DNA of 64,000 nt, from NCBI RefSeq assembly GCF_020982545.1, contig NZ_JAJKLK010000030.1, forward strand, positions 1 through 64,000, given 5' to 3'. Origin of the DNA: Streptomyces sp. MNU76 (GTDB lineage: Bacteria > Actinomycetota > Actinomycetes > Streptomycetales > Streptomycetaceae). The translations under genes were made by a program, and so were the position numbers. Below are positions 48,296 to 56,934 of the stretch, piece by piece. The number at the start of each line of letters is the position of its first letter. The stretch's first letter is position 1. The notes beneath the pieces were generated by a model. The model worked only from the letters and a program-made list of their open reading frames with translations, was not told the origin of the DNA and did not search any database.

Positions 48296-49234
48296 TCAGC
48301 CGGCCGAACCGGTGATCGTCGAGGTGAAGACCGTTTTCCCGTCCTGATGGCCGGTGACCTGTACGGCCGTCATGCCGTCTGCTGTCGCGGTCACCTGGGC
48401 GATGTCGAGGAAGCAGGGCCGGTCGAGTTCGGCGTACTGGAAGAACTCGGTCGACGCGCTCACCGGGACCAGCCTGCACGGGGCGGCTGCCGCGCAGGCC
48501 GCCTGGCGGGCGCCCTCCAGCAGCACCATGCCGGGCAGGTGGTCATCGCAGTGGTCGAAGAAGATCGGATGGGCGAGATCCGGGGTGAGCAGCCAGCGGG
48601 TGGGTGTGTCGGTGGCGGAGAGGACCACGTCGGACACGGAGGTACGGCCCACGGCCGCCGGGGCCAGTGGCGCACGCTGGGTGCGCAGATCGAACGAAGG
48701 CCCCGCCCAGGGTTTCCGGCTCGCCCGCAGCCGTTCGTAGACGGCCGGCGGAGTGGTCGAGAAGGTACCGGCCCCGGTTGCCACGAGGTTGTCCTCGCGG
48801 TGGATGGACAGTTCCATGCGCATCCAGTTGGCCACGCCCCGGCGCCAGGTGATCTCTGTGCATCGCGCCCGCAGATCGAAGTCGGTCGGCGTCGCGGCGA
48901 TCCGCAGGTGCTCGGGGTACGTGGTGTGGGTGAGGTTCCACATCACGAACCGTTGCCCGAGCGGGACGTCGAGCTCGGCGTGTGCGAGGAACATCCCTGC
49001 CTGACGGAAGGTCTCCGCCACCTGCAGGGGGTCATGCCTGGTCCCGTCGCTGAAGAACGTGTGCGCCCGGGGCCACTGCCCCGTGAGGGAGAAGCGCTGG
49101 TTCCCCTCGCTGGTGCAGCCGGTCAGAAACACCTCGGCCAGACAGGCCCGGTGGACGTACTCCTTCGGGACCGTGGTGGTGAGCCGGGGCAACGCCGGTG
49201 GGGCGATTGCGTGTTGGGCAGCGGGCAGAACCAT
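48296..49234 (-). CDS. AfsA-type gamma-butyrolactone synthase
   Basis: This 312-residue A-factor-synthase homologue has two tandem hotdog repeats. AfsA enzymes condense a beta-ketoacyl-ACP with dihydroxyacetone phosphate, the committed step to gamma-butyrolactone signals. First repeat: YVHRACLAEVFLTGC to PLQVAETFRQAGMFLAHAEL. Second: TRWLLTPDLAHPIFFDHCDD to GMVLLEGARQAACAAAA. The E-x-x-R-Q-A helices seen in both repeats are the conserved active-site helices. ATG 49234 follows a G-rich ribosome-binding site. An ARE-like operator lies 43-67 bases upstream, so a receptor protein probably represses it. It is divergent from the P450 operon. Confidence 0.92.
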   Translation of the reverse strand: MVLPAAQHAIAPPALPRLTTTVPKEYVHRACLAEVFLTGCTSEGNQRFSLTGQWPRAHTFFSDGTRHDPLQVAETFRQAGMFLAHAELDVPLGQRFVMWNLTHTTYPEHLRIAATPTDFDLRARCTEITWRRGVANWMRMELSIHREDNLVATGAGTFSTTPPAVYERLRASRKPWAGPSFDLRTQRAPLAPAAVGRTSVSDVVLSATDTPTRWLLTPDLAHPIFFDHCDDHLPGMVLLEGARQAACAAAAPCRLVPVSASTEFFQYAELDRPCFLDIAQVTATADGMTAVQVTGHQDGKTVFTSTITGSAG

Positions 49235-49276
49235 CGAAGACCCCCCTGACTTGATGTCTGTGCGACAACGGCTAAT

Positions 49277-49301
49277 AAGATACGGACCTACCGGTTTTCT
49301 T
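49277..49301 (-). promoter_or_regulatory. ARE-like operator upstream of the AfsA-type gene
   Basis: The core ATACGGACCTACCGGTTTT within an imperfect palindrome matches the autoregulatory elements bound by gamma-butyrolactone receptors. It lies 43 bases before the AfsA-type ATG. Confidence 0.7.
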
Positions 49302-49398
49302 GACGGACCCCAAAGGTAAAGGATTAGTCAAGGGTCGAGCGGTCTGCTGAATGAAAGATTCCGCCGCGCCAGGCCAAGTCGCAGACTTGCGTGGGGTA

Positions 49399-49428
49399 TT
49401 GACAAGTTTTTGGCCAGATGGGTAACGA
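49399..49428 (+). promoter_or_regulatory. Likely promoter of the P450 operon
   Basis: TTGACA (49399-49404) and TAACGA (49423-49428) are separated by 18 bases. The ARE-like site at 49473-49499 lies downstream, between promoter and start codon. Confidence 0.45.
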
Positions 49429-49472
49429 TAGGTTCAGGTGACGTTACGCTTCGCGATCAGTCTGTGTGAAGC

Positions 49473-49499
49473 TAAAAACCTTATGCGCGGTTTGTTTTA
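49473..49499 (+). promoter_or_regulatory. ARE-like operator upstream of the P450 gene
   Basis: AAAAACC, TTATGCGC and GGTTTGTTTT in order form an AT-flanked palindrome of ARE type, ending 25 bases before the GTG of the P450 gene. Confidence 0.65.
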
Positions 49500-49524
49500 A
49501 TGATCGTTCGCAAGGAGGCAGCAC

Positions 49525-50760
49525 GTGCACACCTCACCTGTCCCGCTCGTCCTCGACCCCACCGGCCAGGATCTGCACGGCGAAGCCCGCCGACTGCGGG
49601 AGCTCGGCCCCGTCGCCCCGGTCGTACTGCCCGGAGGCGTCACGGCCTGGGCGGTCAACCGGCACGACCTGATCAAGCAGGTGCTGATGGATCCGCGGGT
49701 GTCCAAGGACGCCTACCGGCACTGGCCGAAGTGGATCAGCGGAGAGGTGAACCACACGTGGCCGCTGGCGATGTGGGTGTCGGTGCGCAGCATGCTCACC
49801 GCCTACGGCGAGGAGCACACCCGCCTGCGGAAGCTGGTCGCCGGTGCCTTCACGGCCCGGCGCGTGGCCGAACTGAAGCAGAGGATCAGCGAGATCACCG
49901 ACGAACTGCTCACCCGGCTCGAGACGGTGCCGCCCGGTCGGACAGTGGACCTGCGCCGGGAGTTCGCCTACGAACTGCCCATACGGGTGATCTCCGAACT
50001 GCTGGGACTCGAAGGCCGGGAGAGCCAGGACTTCCATCGCGTGGTGAGCGTCCTGTTCACCACCTCCACGGACCCGGCGCTGGCCCAGGAGAACCAGGCC
50101 GAGCTGTACGCGCTGCTGGGCGGTCTCGTCCGGCGCAAGCGGGCCGAGCCGGCCGCCGATCTCACCAGTGCGCTGATCGCGACACGTGACGAGGGCGGTG
50201 GGGGACTGAGCGAGAAGGAACTCGTCGACACCCTCCACCTGATTCTCGGGGCGGGACACGAAACGACCGTCAACCTCCTCGACCACGCCATCTGCGCCCT
50301 GCTCACCCACCCCGAACAGCTCGGTCGCGTGCGCGAGGGCGTCGTCGGCTGGGAGGCGGTGGTGGATGAGACGCTGCGGTGCCAGGCGCCGGTGGCGAAC
50401 ATCCCGCTGCGTTTCGCCGTCGAGGACATCGATCTCGACGGAACCGTCGTCCCCGCCGGAGACCCCATCGTGCTGTCTCTGGTCACCGCCGGCCGTGATC
50501 CCGAAACCCACGGCGACGACGCGAGCACGTTCGATGTCACCCGTTCCACGCGCCGCGATCACCTGGCCTTCGGACACGGGGTGCACCACTGCCTGGGCCG
50601 GCTCCTGGCCATGAGCGAGGCGACGATCGCGCTCCCGGCTCTCTTCGAGCGGTTTCCCGATCTGCGGCTGGCGGTCCCGGCCCACGAGCTCGGCCTTCTC
50701 GAGTCGTTCATCTCCAGCGGGCACACGGAACTTCCGGTGCTGCTGGCACCCATGTCCTGA
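49525..50760 (+). CDS. Cytochrome P450
   Basis: This soluble bacterial P450 of 411 residues activates oxygen at a heme thiolate to hydroxylate its substrate. I-helix LILGAGHETTVNLL, K-helix ETLR (VVDETLRCQAP) and heme loop FGHGVHHCLGR with the ligand Cys are all present. GTG 49525 follows AAGGAGG. Together with the AfsA-type, HAD and SDR genes it probably tailors the butyrolactone or butenolide signal, as P450s do in several Streptomyces hormone pathways, rather than the polyketide; this is inferred from position. It begins a P450-HAD-SDR operon. Confidence 0.93.
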   Translation: MHTSPVPLVLDPTGQDLHGEARRLRELGPVAPVVLPGGVTAWAVNRHDLIKQVLMDPRVSKDAYRHWPKWISGEVNHTWPLAMWVSVRSMLTAYGEEHTRLRKLVAGAFTARRVAELKQRISEITDELLTRLETVPPGRTVDLRREFAYELPIRVISELLGLEGRESQDFHRVVSVLFTTSTDPALAQENQAELYALLGGLVRRKRAEPAADLTSALIATRDEGGGGLSEKELVDTLHLILGAGHETTVNLLDHAICALLTHPEQLGRVREGVVGWEAVVDETLRCQAPVANIPLRFAVEDIDLDGTVVPAGDPIVLSLVTAGRDPETHGDDASTFDVTRSTRRDHLAFGHGVHHCLGRLLAMSEATIALPALFERFPDLRLAVPAHELGLLESFISSGHTELPVLLAPMS

Positions 50761-50797
50761 CCTTCCCCCGAACTCCGCGGTCCTCCAGGAGACTTCC

Positions 50798-51541
50798 ATG
50801 TCCCAGGCCCCACTGCGTACCCTGCGGCTCGCCGCCGTCGACATCGACGGAGTGCTGCTCGACGACACGTTCAGCCCGGTGATCCACCGCCTCGCGGTCC
50901 GCTGGGGACTCGACTACACGCCCGAGTTGGAGCACGCCGTCTTCTCCCGGTCGCGCCTGACGGCGGCACGGGCGTTCGTGGAGGCCGCGGGGGCCCCGAT
51001 GCTCCCGCACAAGATGATCGATCTCTACTTCGCCGAACGCGAGCGGTACCTGCGCACCCATCCGGTCCGGGTGGCCGACGGAGCGCTCGCCCTGTTGCGT
51101 CGGCTGCGCGCGGCCGGACTGCAGATCGTGTGCTACGGCGGCCTGGACAAGAGCCACTTCGACCGTCACCTCGGCGCATGGGCTTCCTGCTTCGCCGGGC
51201 CGCGCTACGTCTGCACCGATGGATTCCGCCCGGGAATCACCGAGATCACCCAGGACGTGTGGGGACTCGGCTACGACCAGGTGCTCTTCATCGACGACGT
51301 GGCGAGCGTCGCCGAGGAGGCGAAAGAACTGGGCGTCGCCTTCGTCGGTCACCCCAGCTCCTACGCCCACGGCTTCCAGCGCCGGCTCATGCGGGCAGCG
51401 GGTGTGCGGCACGTGGTGGAGTCCCTGTCCGACATCGACGCGGACCTGCTTTCCACCCTGGACCGTGATGCCGCCGAGGGGACCCTCTGGCGGCGCCGGG
51501 GGGCCGGGCCCGCGATCCTCACGAGAGGACCGCGGCCATGA
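50798..51541 (+). CDS. HAD-superfamily phosphatase
   Basis: This hydrolase of 247 residues has HAD motif I in AAVDIDGVLLDD (nucleophile and acid Asps), motif II near YGGLDKSHF and motif IV in VLFIDDVASV. In hormone biosynthesis a phosphatase must remove the phosphate left by the dihydroxyacetone-phosphate unit, a role this enzyme could fill. ATG 50798 follows GGAGA. Its last four bases overlap the SDR start (ATGA), so it is translationally coupled. Confidence 0.87.
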   Translation: MSQAPLRTLRLAAVDIDGVLLDDTFSPVIHRLAVRWGLDYTPELEHAVFSRSRLTAARAFVEAAGAPMLPHKMIDLYFAERERYLRTHPVRVADGALALLRRLRAAGLQIVCYGGLDKSHFDRHLGAWASCFAGPRYVCTDGFRPGITEITQDVWGLGYDQVLFIDDVASVAEEAKELGVAFVGHPSSYAHGFQRRLMRAAGVRHVVESLSDIDADLLSTLDRDAAEGTLWRRRGAGPAILTRGPRP

Positions 51542-52311
51542 CCGGCGGCCCCGCGGCTCCGCTCAAGGGGAAGGTCGCCCTCATCACCGGCGCGAGCAGC
51601 GGCATCGGAGCGGCCGCGGCACAGGTCTTCGCCCGGCAGGGAGCCGTCGTCGTGCTGGCGGCGCGTCGGGGGAGCCGGCTGAGCCAACTCGTCGACGACC
51701 TGCGCCGCACCGGAGCCGAAGCGAGATACCACGTCGTGGACGTGCGCGACGGCGAAGAGATCCGGCGGGTGGTGGACCTCACGGTGCAGCAGTACGGCAG
51801 CCTGGACGTGGCGTTCAACAACGCCGGGGCGGGGATCGACAAGACGCCGCTGCACCTCATCGACGACGCGGCGTACGAGCTGATCATGGGGACGAACGCC
51901 CGGGGCACCTGGAACTGCCTGCGGTACGAGATCGCCGCGATGCTGGCGGGCGGGGGAGGGGCGATCGTCAACACGAGCAGCGTGGGCGGCCTGGTCGCGT
52001 CCGCGGCCGGCGCGCCCTACATCGCCTCCAAGCACGCCGTGATCGGTCTGACCAAGGCCGCGGCGGTGGAGTACGCACCGCACGGGATACGGGTCAATGC
52101 GATCGCCCCCGGCCTGACCCGTTCGGAGATGGTCGAGGAGTGGTTCGCCCTCAACCCGGCGGGGGAGAAGCGGGCCTTCGCCTCCGCCCCGCAGGCCCGG
52201 GCGGCCGACCCGCAGGAGGTGGCGGAAGCGGCGGCCTGGCTCTGCAGCGACCTGGCGAGTTTCGTCACCGGCGCGACGCTGACCGTGGACGGGGGCCGTA
52301 CGGCTTGGTGA
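51538..52311 (+). CDS. Short-chain dehydrogenase/reductase
   Basis: This is a classical SDR of 257 residues with a Rossmann fold: cofactor motif TGASSGIG, NNAG, catalytic Ser in NTSSVGG, and YIASK (Tyr and Lys). It reduces or oxidises a carbonyl/alcohol with NAD(P)H. In this operon it is likely the keto reductase of the butyrolactone/butenolide pathway (the step after AfsA), although a polyketide role cannot be excluded. It is coupled to the HAD gene by ATGA overlap. Confidence 0.92.
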   Translation: MTGGPAAPLKGKVALITGASSGIGAAAAQVFARQGAVVVLAARRGSRLSQLVDDLRRTGAEARYHVVDVRDGEEIRRVVDLTVQQYGSLDVAFNNAGAGIDKTPLHLIDDAAYELIMGTNARGTWNCLRYEIAAMLAGGGGAIVNTSSVGGLVASAAGAPYIASKHAVIGLTKAAAVEYAPHGIRVNAIAPGLTRSEMVEEWFALNPAGEKRAFASAPQARAADPQEVAEAAAWLCSDLASFVTGATLTVDGGRTAW

Positions 52312-52413
52312 CTGTCGGGCCCCCGTCCCTCGCAGGACCGGCCCCCGTCCGTCGCAGGAGGTGACGCGGCAAGAGAAGTCCCGCGAGCAGGAGCAGACAG
52401 TGGCGCCGTGGGT

Positions 52414-52438
52414 AAGGTACGTAACGTTCGGTTTTTAA
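52414..52438 (+). promoter_or_regulatory. ARE-like operator upstream of the first TetR receptor gene
   Basis: The core GGTACGTAACGTTCGGTTTT resembles receptor-binding AREs and ends 20 bases before the ATG at 52459, fitting autorepression. Confidence 0.65.
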
Positions 52439-52458
52439 TTTCGGCTGAGGAGCCCACC

Positions 52459-53130
52459 ATGGCGCGCCAGGAACGTGCAGTACGGACCCGATGTGCTGTT
52501 ATCAGGGCCGCAGCGGAAGTCTTCGCCGAACGGGGCTACGCCGCGGCGACGATCGCCGAGATCCTCGACCGGGCCGGGGTGACGAAGGGAGCGCTGTACT
52601 TCCACTTCGACTCCAAGGAGGCCTTGGCCCGGGGTGTGATCGAGGCTCAGATCACCGGCAGCGGCCACGTTCCCCGGGAGCTGAAGCTCCAGGAATGGGT
52701 GGACGTCGGCATGGTGCTGGCCTACCGGATCCCCCGCGACGTCGTTCTCCTCGCCGGCATCCGTCTGTCGGCCGACCTGCACAGCCGACGCCTGTTCGGC
52801 AGCGCCTGGCCCGCCTGGATCGAACTGTCGACCACCTACCTCGGCCTGGCGAAGGACCGGGGCGAGGTGTTGCCCCACGTCGTCCCCACCGAGACCGCCG
52901 AGTGCTTCCTCGGGGCCTGGCTCGGCACGCAGATGTTCTCCGAGGCGACCTCGAACTGGTCCGATCTGAGCCAGCGCGTCTCGGTCCTGTTCAACCACAT
53001 CCTGCCGGCCATCGCCACGCCCGCGGCGCTGATCCGGCTGGACACGGCCCCCGACCGGGGGGCCCGGGTCGTCAAGGAAGCGCAGGGCCTCCGGCAGGCC
53101 GAGAACGCGCCCGAACACGCCGAGGTCTGA
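52459..53130 (+). CDS. Gamma-butyrolactone-receptor-like TetR regulator 1
   Basis: This 223-residue member of the ArpA/ScbR receptor group has an N-terminal helix-turn-helix (ATIAEILDRAGVTKGALYFH, with FHFDSKEALARGVI) and a C-terminal ligand-binding domain that contains the conserved Trp (NWSDL). Receptors bind ARE sites and release them on binding the hormone; pseudo-receptors respond to antibiotics instead. The true start is ATG 52459 (GAGGAG upstream). The ARE-like site just upstream suggests autoregulation. It is the best candidate in the window for the genuine hormone receptor. Confidence 0.9.
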   Translation: MARQERAVRTRCAVIRAAAEVFAERGYAAATIAEILDRAGVTKGALYFHFDSKEALARGVIEAQITGSGHVPRELKLQEWVDVGMVLAYRIPRDVVLLAGIRLSADLHSRRLFGSAWPAWIELSTTYLGLAKDRGEVLPHVVPTETAECFLGAWLGTQMFSEATSNWSDLSQRVSVLFNHILPAIATPAALIRLDTAPDRGARVVKEAQGLRQAENAPEHAEV

Positions 53131-53240
53131 CCCTCCGACGACCGCCCTCCTGCGCGTCGACGAGCCCTTCAGCCTTGCCCCACGCCGGACGAGGACCCGC
53201 AGCATGTCAAGTCCTTCTCGTGATGACACCAGCATCGGAC

Positions 53241-53270
53241 TAGCAAACAGACCAAATATGCGGTTTGCTA
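53241..53270 (+). promoter_or_regulatory. ARE-like palindrome upstream of the second TetR gene
   Basis: Perfect 8-bp arms TAGCAAAC and GTTTGCTA enclose AGACCAAATATGCG. The inner AAAC..GACC..GCGGTTT pattern is ARE-like. It ends 28 bases before the GTG at 53299. Confidence 0.7.
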
Positions 53271-53298
53271 TTGTGGAGTCAGACCGGGAAGGGGCCAT

Positions 53299-53925
53299 GT
53301 GGTCAAGCAGATGCGAGCTGCCAGGACGCGTCGCGCCCTCGTCCTCGCGGCGGCCGAGATCTTCGCCGACGAGGGATACGCTCTGGCCACGCTGCCCCTG
53401 ATCAGCCGTAGGGCGGGCGTCAGCGCAGGAGCTTTGCACTTTCACTTCGCGAGCAAGGACGCCTTGGCGGCGGAGGTGGAGAGCGCGGCGACCGAGTCCG
53501 CCCGGAGACTGGCCGAGGGGTGCCGGTCCGCGACCGGCAGCTCGCTCCAGGCACTCGTGGACACCGTCTCCGGCCTGTTGCTCGCCGTCGCCACCGATCC
53601 CGTGGTCCGGGCCGGCTTCCGGCTGTGCGGCGACCCCTCCCGCAAGAACGGGGCACAGATGCTGCGTTGGTGGCAGCGTCGGGTGCGTGACCTCGTCGCC
53701 GAGGCGCAGGAGGCGGGAGAACTGACGTCGGCCGTCTCCGCCGAGGCCGCCACGACGGCCGTCGTCGCCGCCACTGTCGGATTCGGGGCACTGGGCGTGG
53801 CGGACGCCACCTGGCTCTCGGGCGAACGGCTCGCGCAGTTCTGGTCCCTGCTCCTGCCCCGGCTGGCGGCCTCGCTGAACCCAGGGGCGATCCCCGTGAC
53901 GCGCAGGGGCGACGCGGCCGACTGA
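53299..53925 (+). CDS. Gamma-butyrolactone-receptor-like TetR regulator 2
   Basis: A 208-residue TetR protein: helix-turn-helix LPLISRRAGVSAGALHFHFA and the receptor-like body (VVRAGFRLCGDPSRKNGAQM, FWSLLLPRLAASLN). GTG 53299 follows GGGAAGGGG. The C-terminal domain is shorter and more divergent than in receptor 1 and closer to regulator 3, as in pseudo-receptors. Its own promoter bears an ARE-like palindrome. Confidence 0.9.
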   Translation: MVKQMRAARTRRALVLAAAEIFADEGYALATLPLISRRAGVSAGALHFHFASKDALAAEVESAATESARRLAEGCRSATGSSLQALVDTVSGLLLAVATDPVVRAGFRLCGDPSRKNGAQMLRWWQRRVRDLVAEAQEAGELTSAVSAEAATTAVVAATVGFGALGVADATWLSGERLAQFWSLLLPRLAASLNPGAIPVTRRGDAAD

Positions 53926-54155
53926 GACGCGGGGCCGGGATGCCTGAAGCGCGTCCGGGCTCTGCCCGCGTCGGCGGACCGGCCCGGGGCGACAGCCCCT
54001 CCGCCGGCAGAGCGTCTGCGCTCCGTACGCCGTGCGGGGCACTCCTCCAGGGCGCAGGGCCCGCTCGGAGGAGGGATCTCGACCGGGCCGAGAGCGGTTC
54101 TTGAGTGCGGTGCCCGACGGTTGCGGGGAATTCCGACGAAGAGGGAGCCGACCGG

Positions 54156-54353
54156 ATGAGCAGCACGCGAGCGGTACTCCGGGTGGAGCGGGGCCGAGCC
54201 ACGGACGCCGAACTCGCCGCGCTCACCGTCGTGTTGTTCTCCCTGCTGGCGGCCCGGGGCGAGGACACCGGGGAGGAGCAGACGCCCGACGTCCCGCCGT
54301 GGCGCCCGGAGCGGGCGCCCGACGCCTACCGCTCCCCGTACAGCTGGCAGTAG
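54156..54353 (+). CDS. Acyl-CoA carboxylase epsilon subunit
   Basis: This 65-residue protein is of the actinobacterial AccE/PccE type: a short helical body (ATDAELAALTVVLFSLLAAR) and the typical ending PERAPDAYRSPYSWQ. Epsilon subunits stabilise the alpha-beta carboxylase complex. ATG 54156 follows GAGGGAG. It precedes the beta-subunit gene, with an ARE-like site between them, so the two may be expressed separately. Confidence 0.82.
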   Translation: MSSTRAVLRVERGRATDAELAALTVVLFSLLAARGEDTGEEQTPDVPPWRPERAPDAYRSPYSWQ

Positions 54354-54400
54354 GCCGCCGCCGTCGTCGTTCATGGCTGATGCACGAACGGCCCGCTCAT

Positions 54401-54427
54401 CCAAAACCGCCTGGACGGTTTGTTAGG
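54401..54427 (+). promoter_or_regulatory. ARE-like operator upstream of the carboxylase beta-subunit gene
   Basis: AAACCGCCTGGACGGTTT has perfect 6-bp arms (AAACCG and CGGTTT) with a 6-base centre, flanked by CCA and GTTAGG. It lies about 45 bases before the GTG at 54473 and suggests that precursor supply is under hormone control. Confidence 0.7.
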
Positions 54428-54472
54428 ATGGAAGTAGCTCCTCCGGGCCTCACCACGAGGGAGGGACACGCC

Positions 54473-56062
54473 GTGACCATTGTGAATGACATCCCCCGGA
54501 CCTCGGGGGCGGCAGACGCCCGCGAGCGTGTGGCGGAACTGGGATTGGTGCGGGCCGAGGCGTTGGCCGGCCCCAGCGAGAGGGCGACCGAGGCGCAGCA
54601 CGCCAAGGGCAAGCTGACGGCCCGGGAGCGCATCGAGCTGCTGCTGGATGCGGGTTCGTTCAACGAGGTCGAGCAGTTGCGCCGGCACCGGGCCACCGGG
54701 TTCGGTCTGGAGGCCAAGAAGCCGTACACCGACGGTGTGATCACCGGCTGGGGCACGGTGGAGGGCCGTACGGTCTTCGTCTACGCGCACGACTTCCGGA
54801 TCTTCGGCGGGGCGCTGGGCGAGGCCCACGCCACGAAGATCCACAAGATCATGGACATGGCCATCGCGGCCGGTGCCCCGCTGGTCTCGCTCAACGACGG
54901 CGCGGGCGCCCGGATCCAGGAGGGCGTCTCGGCGCTGGCCGGCTACGGCGGCATCTTCCAGCGCAACACCCGGGCCTCGGGCGTCATCCCGCAGATCAGT
55001 GTGATGCTCGGTCCCTGCGCGGGCGGCGCGGCCTACAGCCCCGCCCTGACGGACTTCGTCTTCATGGTCCGTGAGACCTCGCAGATGTTCATCACCGGTC
55101 CGGACGTGGTCAAGGCGGTCACCGGCGAGGAGATCACCCAGAACGGCCTGGGCGGCGCGGACGTGCACGCCGAGACCTCCGGCGTGGCGCACTTCGCCTA
55201 CGACGACGAGGAGACCTGCATCGCCGAGGTGCGCTACCTGCTGTCGATGCTCCCCCAGAACAACCGCGAGTACCCACCGTGCGTGCCGTGCGCCGATCCC
55301 CAGGCCCGGCGCTCACAGGCGCTGTTCGACCTGGTCCCGGCCGACGGCAACCGGCCCTACGACATGGCCAAGGTCATCGAGGAGATCGTCGACGACGGCG
55401 AGTACCTGGAGGTCCACGAGCGCTGGGCCCGCAACATCATCTGCGCCCTCACACGGTTGAACGGACAGGTCGTGGGTATCGTCGCCAACCAGCCGCAGGC
55501 GCTGGCCGGTGTGCTGGACATCGAGGCGAGCGAAAAAGGTGCCAGGTTCGTCCAGATGTGCGATGCCTTCAGCATCCCGATCGTGACCCTGCTGGACGTT
55601 CCCGGATTCCTGCCGGGAGTGGACCAGGAACATGAAGGGATCATCCGGCACGGCGCGAAGCTGCTGTACGCCTACTGCAACGCGACCGTGCCCCGGATCT
55701 CGCTGATCCTGCGCAAGGCGTACGGAGGCGCCTACATCGTCATGGACTCCCAGTCCATCGGCGCCGACCTCAGCTACGCGTGGCCGACCAACGAGATCGC
55801 GGTCATGGGTGCCGAGGGTGCCGCCAACGTCATCTTCCGGCGCCAGATCGCCGAGGCCGACGACCCCGAGGCGATGCGTGAACGCATGGTCAAGGAGTAC
55901 AAGGCCGAGCTGATGCATCCCTACTACGCGGCCGAGCGCGGTCTCGTGGACGACGTCATCGACCCCGCCGAGACCCGCGAAGTACTGATCAACTCCCTGA
56001 CCATGCTCCGCACCAAGCACGCCGACTCCCCTTCCCGCAAGCACGGCAATCCCCCTCAGTAA
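54473..56062 (+). CDS. Acyl-CoA carboxylase beta subunit (carboxyltransferase)
   Basis: This 529-residue PccB/AccB-type carboxyltransferase transfers CO2 from biotin to acetyl- or propionyl-CoA, yielding malonyl- or methylmalonyl-CoA. Both crotonase-fold halves are complete: SLNDGAGARIQEGVSALAGY, GPCAGGAAYSPALTDFVFM (oxyanion hole 1), DVPGFLPGVDQEHEGIIRHG and KAYGGAYIVMDSQSIGADLS (oxyanion hole 2). GTG 54473 follows GAGGGAGGG; a longer open frame upstream overlaps the epsilon gene in another frame and is not used. No alpha (biotin carboxylase) gene is in the window. It probably boosts malonyl-CoA for the type II PKS. Confidence 0.95.
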   Translation: MTIVNDIPRTSGAADARERVAELGLVRAEALAGPSERATEAQHAKGKLTARERIELLLDAGSFNEVEQLRRHRATGFGLEAKKPYTDGVITGWGTVEGRTVFVYAHDFRIFGGALGEAHATKIHKIMDMAIAAGAPLVSLNDGAGARIQEGVSALAGYGGIFQRNTRASGVIPQISVMLGPCAGGAAYSPALTDFVFMVRETSQMFITGPDVVKAVTGEEITQNGLGGADVHAETSGVAHFAYDDEETCIAEVRYLLSMLPQNNREYPPCVPCADPQARRSQALFDLVPADGNRPYDMAKVIEEIVDDGEYLEVHERWARNIICALTRLNGQVVGIVANQPQALAGVLDIEASEKGARFVQMCDAFSIPIVTLLDVPGFLPGVDQEHEGIIRHGAKLLYAYCNATVPRISLILRKAYGGAYIVMDSQSIGADLSYAWPTNEIAVMGAEGAANVIFRRQIAEADDPEAMRERMVKEYKAELMHPYYAAERGLVDDVIDPAETREVLINSLTMLRTKHADSPSRKHGNPPQ

Positions 56063-56073
56063 CGGAGCACGCG

Positions 56074-56685
56074 ATGGTCAAACAGGAAAGGGCGGCGCGG
56101 ACCAGGGAGAACCTGATCAGGTCCGCGGCCGAGGTCTTCGACCGGGAGGGGTACGCGGTCGCCTCGCTCACCACCATCAGCGCGCAGGCCGGGGTGAGCA
56201 GCGGGGCACTGCACTTCCACTTCGCCAACAAGGCCGCGCTGGCGGAGGCTGTCGAGGACGCGGCGGCCCTGCGCCTGCGCGACATCGTGGATCACACCCC
56301 CGCGGTCGGTGGCCTGCAGAACCTCGTGGACACCACGCACCGGTTGGCGCGGGGACTGCGGGACGACGTGGTGCTGCGGGCGGGGTTCGAACTCGGCAGG
56401 GCGGCCGGCCTCGGGCCGCGGGTCGATGTGCGCGCGCACTGGCAGAACTGGGTCGAGTATCTGCTCACGCGCGCCGACCAGGCGGGTGAGCTGCGCGAGG
56501 ACGTCTCCGCCCCGGCCGTGGTCACCGCCGTGGTGGCCACGACCGCGGGGTTCGACATGCTCGCCCGGCGCGACGGTGACTGGCTCTCCCGACGGACCGT
56601 CGCCAGGTTCTGGGAGCTGCTGCTGCCCACGCTGGCCGCCTCGGAGCTGCTCACCGCCCTGGATGCCCGCGGAACTCGCGGATAA
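56074..56685 (+). CDS. Gamma-butyrolactone-receptor-like TetR regulator 3
   Basis: A 203-residue TetR protein: VASLTTISAQAGVSSGALHF as helix-turn-helix, then DVVLRAGFELGRAAGLG and FWELLLPTLAASELLTALDA. It is clearly a sister of regulator 2 (shared GALHFHFA, VLRAGF and LLPTLAAS-type segments). ATG 56074 lies 12 bases after the carboxylase stop with GGAG between, so they probably form one transcript. It is a likely pseudo-receptor. Confidence 0.9.
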   Translation: MVKQERAARTRENLIRSAAEVFDREGYAVASLTTISAQAGVSSGALHFHFANKAALAEAVEDAAALRLRDIVDHTPAVGGLQNLVDTTHRLARGLRDDVVLRAGFELGRAAGLGPRVDVRAHWQNWVEYLLTRADQAGELREDVSAPAVVTAVVATTAGFDMLARRDGDWLSRRTVARFWELLLPTLAASELLTALDARGTRG

Positions 56686-56829
56686 GACCGGATGGTCTCT
56701 TTTATTCGCCCTCTTGGGCGTCCGGTCGACTTCCGGGCGCCTTCCTCGCAGCTTTCCGTCGGTAACTTAGGGGATATTGCAGTATTTTGTTAGGTTTCTT
56801 AGCGCGAGTGCCTCTCGGGGGTCTGCCGC

Positions 56830-56878
56830 AAACAGCACGGGTGGTCTGGTATTGACAAACCATCCGTGCTGTTTTTTT
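56830..56878 (+). terminator. Terminator-like hairpin with T7 tract, 56 bases before the SARP1 start
   Basis: The stem AAACAGCACGGGTGGT (56830-56845) pairs with ACCATCCGTGCTGTTT (56859-56874) with one G-T wobble, followed by T7 (56872-56878). The loop contains TTGACA (56852-56857), which with TTTTAT 17 bases later could be the SARP1 promoter. It may end the upstream regulator transcript, act as an attenuator, or overlap the promoter as an operator. Confidence 0.7.
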
Positions 56879-56934
56879 ATGGAGTTCACAGGTCGAGATG
56901 CATCGGTCCTGAAGCCTGACTCCAGGGGGAGAAC

